From Triops longicaudatus (lineage: Eukaryota > Arthropoda > Branchiopoda > Notostraca > Triopsidae): 64,000 nt of DNA. The notes beneath the pieces were generated by a model. The model was not told where the DNA came from. It did not search any database and saw only the letters and a list, made by a program, of their open reading frames with translations. Where the stretch lies: contig JAGQDJ010000199.1 in the NCBI GenBank assembly GCA_022885665.1, positions 1 through 64,000 of the forward strand, read 5' to 3'. The first letter of the stretch is position 1; each line of letters opens with the position of its first letter. A program made the translations under genes and the position numbers. Of the stretch, positions 60,801 through 64,000 are shown piece by piece.

Positions 60801-63026
60801 CGTAGCCGAGAGGCAAGAAGGAGGCGGGGTCTGTTTAACTGGGCACACAACGCACATTTGGTCTGTCCTTGGCTCCAAACACTTCGTGGTCCTTGTTTGG
60901 TCAGTGCCTGTGCTGGCGTGTTACGGTTCATAACCTTACAATACAACTTTGTTATATTTGCCCTTGCGTGAAATGCACTCTCGTTAGTATAGTGCCTTAT
61001 AGGTTCCAAGAAATGTGATCGGATTTATTTTCTTAAAAAAAACAAGTGGGAAATGTGATTGCCTAAGTGCTGCCTTGTTTTAACCCGTGTACTGGCCACT
61101 GCCTAATTTTGGACACCTCAAAGGATTACTGAAAACTGTGATATCCCCCCAAACAAAATATTAATAATAATAATTTAAAAATAAGAGAAGAGAGGAACAC
61201 AAAGAAACACAATGTTGAGAATAGAAAGTAAACCGAAACCAGCTTCGGCAGTGTCGAAGACCTCGTGTGCCAAAAAGGCGTCGAAAATGCTGGCGTTTCT
61301 GCCAGGAAAACTGAAAAAAGTACTTTCCCGTAAATTTTTTCATATTTTTTGGTTATTGTTCATTACCATGATTAATTCTTATTATTGTAATTTGAAGTAT
61401 ATAATAATAACCGTGCCTATTTTTATTGAAAATTAACTCCGTGTTGTATTTAAATAGAGTTAAGATGCTTAGAAAATTTATTGACAAATTTACTTATTTT
61501 TCTAATGGTTTGGTACGTTCTGTCCATCTGTGTATTTTTCTTATGGTTTGGTACGTTCTGTCCATCTGTGTATTCTGTACGACAGTAGTGTACGCAGAAT
61601 TCTCTGTATAATAAGTAAGACGTATTTCTCATCCAACCGAAAGTGTACACGGTATGTAGGACAATGTTATGCCACTTCGATGAGTACAGACAAGAGCAAC
61701 AGAGGGAAAGTTGTTTCGGTGATTAGATATTTGCGTTGCGGAAGCTTGTCTATGAAAATCTGTGTTACTTATCTATTATACACCTCGTCAAATTAATGTT
61801 CTATTTTAGTCGCCGTTTTTTCAACATTGATAGATTTTTTAGTGAAATTTTTGTTCTAATTAACTTCAGTAGAAGTAGACGAAAAAAGATTTGTATAAAT
61901 TGTACGAAAAGTGCGACCATTTTGTAAAAAACAGGGTTAAATTGCATCACAGATTACCATTACAAATACAGCTTTACCGTCTGTTTATTTCGGTTTTAGA
62001 CGCCTCTGTTGTGAAAACATTACTTAATTTAACCTAACTCAACCTAACCTAACTGGAACATAACTAACCTAACTAAACATAACCTACCAAATCTAACCTA
62101 ACCTAGACATTGACGTTGCGTATAACAGATAAGTACTCAAACCTGGTATTGCAACTATAGGAGAATGTAGGTTTGTTGTCCCAGGTGCTCGAATTCTTAT
62201 TGACACGGGTCAGACTTAAGTGCTACTGAATTAAATGCTTTTTCAACCTGTTTACCGAATAAGGGACGCGATTGACGAATTTATTGATCCTAAGTAGACT
62301 AAGCATTACAGTACAGGGTTTGGCACGCGTTGGGCTTGGTTTACACGAAGCGAGCCAAATTTAGGCAAAGTTGCAGCTGTCCTTGCAAAGGAGCTTCGAT
62401 GGGGGATAAATGAGTATAAAAATAGCGGAAACATTAGAAAAGGTTGTAGCAAGGATGTTACTAAGCTTGTGTAGGAGAGTTTAATGTAAGGAATCTTTCG
62501 TGTTTGCAATTTTGTGAGCTGCTTTGCAGTGATTACAAGTGACTCGGCGTTACGGTGTATTGTCCCCACTTATAATGGCGAGAGTTGCATAAGGAAATGA
62601 CATATGTAACAGAAAAAAGGATAGAAGTACTGTGTGACTTATAATCATGTAATGATACGTGGTGTTAAACGTTTTCTTTTAACTGTTTTGGGGAGAGGGG
62701 GGTGAATGGAGGTTTAGTTTAGTGAAACTGGTCTGAAATTTCCTTTCCTTTCTTGTGCACGTCCGCTTTGATTGTGTTTTAGTGAGTTGAATGGCAAGTT
62801 TGTGTAGGGAAGTGTACCAAAGAAGGAAAAATGGGAGAGTGGAGTTTTTTGAGAAGGAAAATTAACGTCTGGATTTGTGTTTAGATTGTTTCGATGAACG
62901 TGTATGGCTCAAGTTTGAGCAGCCTGGAATTGGATAATTATTTGCCCGAATTAATCGGACATTCCGACATTTTGACGGACGAGTGCCGCAGACAGTTGGC
63001 CAAACGGTTGCCAGCCAGAGCAGAAG
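30748..63026 (+). CDS. OXR1: OXR1/mustard (LysM-GRAM-TLDc oxidation resistance protein), 3' end outside the window
   Basis: TLDc family protein that protects against oxidative stress and binds the V-ATPase in other animals. Alternative first exons: 30748-30827, 33649-34400, 38425-39995. Shared exons: 45718-45818, 49491-49606, 50905-51169, 51894-52120, 52523-52710, 53237-54257, 54811-54935, 55165-55290, 55486-55634, 56296-56458, 57611-57869, 62885-63026. Every junction is GT-AG and phase-consistent. In-window coding length is about 987, 1211 or 1484 codons depending on the first exon. Domains in order: N-terminal basic/Ser-rich tail, LysM (exon at 50905), GRAM-like region (51894-52710), long disordered Ser/Pro linker, conserved PPLYLRIRMGKP to WTPNVYGE block (56296-57700), then the first residues before TLDc (LPELIGHSDILTDE, RLPARAEG). 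The TLDc core is beyond 64 kb. Confidence 0.93.
33649..34400 (+). CDS. OXR1: OXR1 alternative first exon b
   Basis: A 752-nt exon opening with ATG at 33649 (MFGKHLLVPSNGERR). It is hydrophilic, rich in R, S, G, E and K, with an acidic run QEEGEEEDGNGG, and ends AVLSKNLG at GG|GTGAGT, phase 2. No domain recognised; predicted disordered. Confidence 0.8.
34401..38424. other. Sequence between OXR1 first exons b and c
   Basis: Non-coding as far as I can see. It presumably holds the promoter of exon c. Confidence 0.35.
38425..39995 (+). CDS. OXR1: OXR1 alternative first exon c (SR-rich)
   Basis: A 1571-nt exon, ATG 38425 (MSVSCGGISVPSDSDLAKQP), with 523 codons ending in GAC-AG|GTAGAA, phase 2. 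It is Ser/Arg/Pro-rich, with recurring FRxRSxSE(S/N)(R/K) modules (FRPRSYSENKKPS, FRSRSKSESRKSS, YRQRSKSESRSS) and many RRxS kinase-type sites. Splicing to 45718 gives ...LNFDRTKSRSVDQ. No folded domain expected. Confidence 0.88.
40618..40785. mobile_element. hAT MITE with perfect ends and target-site duplication
   Basis: 168 bp, bounded by perfect 16-bp inverted repeats CAGTGGTGCCCAACCT and AGGTTGGGCACCACTG. They are flanked by an identical 8-bp target-site duplication GTGTAGGA (40610-40617 and 40786-40793). No coding capacity. It lies in the intron after OXR1 exon c. Confidence 0.93.
41609..41720. repeat. 30-bp minisatellite
   Basis: About 3.7 copies of a 30-bp unit: units at 41609, 41639, 41669 and a partial one at 41699. 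Consensus begins AAGTCTCTTACATCC and continues GGGTCTTTGACATTC. Located in an OXR1 intron. Confidence 0.85.
41721..44398. other. OXR1 intron, no gene recognised
   Basis: AT-rich intron sequence between the minisatellite and the pogo-like MITEs. Confidence 0.4.
44401..44723. mobile_element. Pogo/Tigger-like MITE, 323 bp
   Basis: TA target-site duplications (44399-44400 and 44724-44725) flank CAGTAGAATCTTGAGATAAC on the left and GTTAAAAAGAGATTTCACTG on the right, which are inverted relatives of each other. No transposase. Confidence 0.75.
44799..44968. mobile_element. Pogo/Tigger-like MITE, about 170 bp
   Basis: TA then CAGTAAGCTCTCATTATAAC at the left. The right end GTCCGTTATAACGAGATTTT is the inverted partner, with its last bases decayed. 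It lies only 75 bp after the previous element. Confidence 0.7.
45718..45818 (+). CDS. OXR1: OXR1 shared exon 2
   Basis: First common exon: TKSRSVDQSLTAALDADVFS then RFGSSNTSVSNNS. Acceptor TTTTTGTAG, donor GTAAGT. It completes the split codon from each of the three first exons. Confidence 0.88.
45819..46740. other. OXR1 intron, first part
   Basis: Nothing recognised before the degenerate tandem repeat. Confidence 0.35.
46800..47850. repeat. Degenerate ~104-122 bp tandem repeat
   Basis: The phrase GTAGGTCCCTCAAGCT(A/G)C followed by AAAACTT and a G/A-rich AAAGAAAG stretch recurs near 46831, 46953, 47171, 47346, 47466, 47570, 47691 and 47812. Most spacings are 104-122 bases, with wider gaps where units seem to be lost. 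Units also share a motif near AGTCAGATACGTAAC. Confidence 0.65.
47851..49490. other. OXR1 intron, remainder
   Basis: A 158-codon minus-strand frame at 48852-49328 has no domain I recognise and no splice context. It may be an old repeat. Confidence 0.35.
49491..49606 (+). CDS. OXR1: OXR1 exon 3
   Basis: DEDETHAGPRPSTPTGDRRS then SGSGSALKLPPEDTAMYT; donor GTGAGT. It ends directly on the YT that opens the LysM domain. Confidence 0.88.
50905..51169 (+). CDS. OXR1: OXR1 exon 4, LysM domain
   Basis: VQASDTLTSLAARFDITPSE, LAALNRLSSRLLFPGQVLYV: a classic LysM fold of ~45 residues (beta-alpha-alpha-beta), as in OXR1 and NCOA7 N-termini. A Ser/Pro tail with PTSPMSQS follows. Donor GTAATT. Confidence 0.93.
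51894..52120 (+). CDS. OXR1: OXR1 exon 5
   Basis: Acceptor AAATAG. It reads VLENIRAPGSPRICRRDP, ..., TLEEERIQDREAYDKFLKIN and VRHITDGQ. The FLKINVRHITDGQ block opens the GRAM-like part of OXR1. Confidence 0.87.
52159..52302. mobile_element. Pogo/Tigger-like MITE, about 144 bp
   Basis: TA then CAATACAATCCCGTTATAAC at the left; the right end GTTATAGCGAGATTCTACTT is followed by TA. The termini are inverted relatives. It is inserted 38 bp after OXR1 exon 5. Confidence 0.7.
52523..52710 (+). CDS. OXR1: OXR1 exon 6, GRAM-like region
   Basis: GVVAGVLLVTPNALMFDPNV, SDPLVIENGPERYGVIAPLE, CVASAGLYPDIAHMRL: strongly conserved in OXR1 proteins from insects to mammals. Phase-2 donor GTAACA. Confidence 0.93.
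52711..53236. other. OXR1 intron with a (TATG)n microsatellite
   Basis: A perfect run of TATG/GTAT repeats lies at about 53189-53213, just before exon 7. Confidence 0.6.
53237..54257 (+). CDS. OXR1: OXR1 exon 7, long disordered linker
   Basis: 1021 nt, opening SLEVNKPDLYYPLECPLYKK, the conserved segment after the GRAM-like region, then ~320 residues rich in S, P, E and N without a domain. Ends TRGQK at donor GTACAT. The frame stays open past the donor to 54378, so intron retention would add about 40 residues and a stop. Confidence 0.9.
54811..54935 (+). CDS. OXR1: OXR1 exon 8
   Basis: MLKRLSYPLVWMGESFSSDK then DPSTQQTEQTPSESMFSRVF; acceptor TTATTTTCAG, donor GTAAAA. It begins with a Met in phase 0. 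Confidence 0.82.
55165..55290 (+). CDS. OXR1: OXR1 exon 9
   Basis: SPRSFVDFSSGLFSRAPEEV then AKVRDLKEYGATAKVLSDAG; donor GTAAGT. The pyrimidine tract before the acceptor is weak. Confidence 0.83.
55486..55634 (+). CDS. OXR1: OXR1 exon 10
   Basis: RASNTNDITARPGRAVPKVS, ..., MVSVEDVPELFASFD. The VPELFASFDKLIP junction with exon 11 is conserved in insect OXR1. Confidence 0.88.
55635..56295. other. OXR1 intron
   Basis: No feature recognised. Confidence 0.4.
56296..56458 (+). CDS. OXR1: OXR1 exon 11
   Basis: LIPKPAQACEDPPLYLRIRM, GKPLNKK, KKKMRPEYWFSIPRD: a hallmark segment of OXR1/NCOA7. Donor GTATAC. Confidence 0.93.
57095..57260. mobile_element. hAT MITE with intact target-site duplication
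   Basis: 166 bp. Ends CAGAGGCGTCGTGCC and GTGCACGACGCCACTG are inverted repeats, flanked on both sides by AAAACAGG (57087-57094 and 57261-57268), an exact 8-bp duplication. The inside has a GGGGGGCCCGGGCCC palindrome and a C run. No coding capacity. Confidence 0.92.
57611..57869 (+). CDS. OXR1: OXR1 exon 12
   Basis: ADHLFRFFLLWTPNVYGEID, AAERGFLLIEED, then a basic RKIRPKKNKDG and an acidic EDDETEDDDRGND run, ending AKESWE at GTAAGC. The FF..W.P..YGE core is conserved in the family. Confidence 0.92.
59222..59275. repeat. Short palindromic repeat, GTTACGCGAG / CGCGTGAAGCGA
   Basis: CAGCCTCGAGTTACGCGAGT at the left and TACCGCGTGAAGCGA at the right form imperfect inverted ends. It is related to the repeat at 59583. 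Confidence 0.5.
59583..59650. repeat. Short palindromic repeat, TTACGCGG / CCGCGTAAAGCGAG
   Basis: CACGGCCTCGTGTTACGCGG at the left, TACCGCGTAAAGCGAG at the right. Similar to Tigger-type terminal repeats; a fragment TCGCGTAAAGCGAG also occurs near 54425. Confidence 0.55.
60268..60348. repeat. Decayed pogo/Tigger-like MITE
   Basis: ACAAAATCTCATTATAACGA at the left and GTTCATTACAATCCTTCG at the right resemble the ends of the TA-flanked MITEs at 44.4-45.0 and 52.2 kb. Confidence 0.5.
62030..62105. repeat. Interstitial telomere-like CCTAA repeats
   Basis: Degenerate run of AACCTAACCTAACT-type units, equivalent to insect-type TTAGG repeats on the other strand. Confidence 0.7.
62885..63026 (+). 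CDS. OXR1: OXR1 exon 13, start of the TLDc region
   Basis: IVSMNVYGSSLSSLELDNYL, PELIGHSDILTDECRRQLAK, RLPARAEG. The segment LPELIG...ILT...LAKRLPAR immediately precedes the TLDc core (GYPW...LVY) in family members, so the next exon lies beyond the window. Donor GTATTT, followed at once by a 33-base T run. Confidence 0.92.

Positions 63027-63029
<3 letters not shown>

Positions 63030-63062
<33 letters not shown>
63030..63062. repeat. Poly-T run of 33 bases
   Basis: Starts three bases after the exon 13 donor and may affect its splicing. Length may be unreliable. Confidence 0.8.
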
Positions 63063-63063
<1 letters not shown>

Positions 63064-64000
63064 TCAAGGCCCCTGTTTACCACCTACCCTTATGGGCTAA
63101 TCACATGGGATTTTTTCGTCGTCTCCTCACCAAAATTGTTTCATATTTGCCCCAAAATTTCTCGACAATAAAGTTCAATAAAGTAATGCTCAATAGTTGT
63201 CATACATTAACATGTTCAAATTTTCCAAAAAGTTGATGGTAAATTATCAGCGATTTGACAACTTGTTAAGAATTTTTACGAAGAGGAAAATATTTTCCCC
63301 CGACCATTTCATACATATTTAAGAAAGAGAATTTTCAGTGAATTAATATGTAGAACCAATTGGACGAAGATTTTAAGTGTTTCTGCCAGAAATCTCAGAA
63401 AATTACCAACATTATTTTTTAAGTAGTTTGATTTGTTGGTAGGTATAATTAAGCAGAACTTTACTGTCACGGAAGTGTCAAAAAATATTAGAAAGTTTTT
63501 GTGAAATGCATCTGAAACTTTTCACGCCATTTCCAAGGTTAATTCCCAATAATGAATTAACTTTCCTAATATTCGTATACAATTATATTGTTGCAAGAAT
63601 TTTTTCTGTTGTAAAGGTTTTTATTTTTTTTTAAAGAATTATTCACGGGATATTTTGTCATTTAATCCCTAACCATATTTAATTTTCCTTGTGTTAATTT
63701 GTATTCTTAATTTTTTTCACGGTTAGTTGTGACTTTTAAGGTTGTTTTTACCTATGAACAAATTTTGGTTCACTTCAGCTAGCGTCAGCACATTTTTACT
63801 GCCGTAGCTTTGTTTACTGAAAAAAAAAAACTATCTGTAACCTAAAGTAAAGTCATGTTGACCTGCTTGAGCCCATATTTTCACTGGAATCTGTAACCGT
63901 GGCGAAACTAACGGGCGGACTATTCTGCGAACTGCCAGGTTGCTATTGCAGTTTTATTACTGTGTAATTGTAAACTGGAGTGTCATGCTGAAATATGCTT
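63063..64000. other. OXR1 intron, cut by window edge
   Basis: No exon recognised before the edge. Confidence 0.4.

Larger units (their letters stand above)
57870..62884. other. Large OXR1 intron
   Basis: No confirmed exon. It contains short palindromic CGCGTAAAGCGAG repeats (59.2 and 59.6 kb), a decayed pogo-like MITE (60.27 kb), a possible alternative first exon at 61212, and CCTAA-type repeats (62.03-62.10 kb). Confidence 0.5.

Noticed and set aside
1..64000. Bacterial-type systems such as CRISPR arrays, operons or toxin-antitoxin pairs
   Set aside because: No regular spacer arrays or operon-like gene runs; all real genes are split by introns.

Overview
The window is nuclear DNA of an arthropod. 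Genes are split by GT-AG introns, coding is sparse, and the repeats are animal-type: a BEL/Pao LTR retrotransposon, hAT and pogo/Tigger-like MITEs, and degenerate CCTAA telomere-like repeats. OXR1/mustard, prolyl oligopeptidase and cathepsin L-like genes all look arthropod-like. The species cannot be named from sequence alone. All splice models here were read by eye, using exon phase and homology remembered from the families.

Left part (1-10.6 kb, minus strand): the gag-protease part of a BEL/Pao element with a tRNA-Gly-like primer binding site runs off the left edge. It is followed by a three-member cathepsin L-like array: a decayed pseudogene (3.5-4.0 kb) and two complete seven-exon genes (4861-6719 and 8906-10476). 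Their last five coding exons have identical lengths (92/181/167/134/71 nt), so they are tandem duplicates. Both have Tyr instead of the usual Trp next to the catalytic Cys.

Middle (10.6-21.4 kb): a dead ZMYM1-like hAT transposase (about 12.8-14.5 kb), then prolyl oligopeptidase on the minus strand (15612-21399). Its catalytic triad is complete and it has an N-terminal extension. It also carries two homologous, phase-identical versions of one propeller exon that cannot be used together without a frameshift. This is the most interesting signal in the window: apparent mutually exclusive exons that swap residues beside the conserved propeller Cys.

Between 21.4 and 30.7 kb there is no gene I can support. 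It holds a row of GC-rich hairpins, pogo-like MITEs and a tRNA-Asp-like relic.

Right part (30.7-64 kb, plus strand): one large gene, OXR1/mustard (LysM, GRAM-like, then TLDc). Three alternative first coding exons (80, 752 and 1571 nt) all end in the same phase and join a common exon at 45718. Twelve shared exons follow, up to the start of the TLDc domain at 63026. The rest of TLDc lies beyond the window. Its introns contain MITEs with intact target-site duplications, a ~120-bp degenerate tandem repeat and a 30-bp minisatellite.
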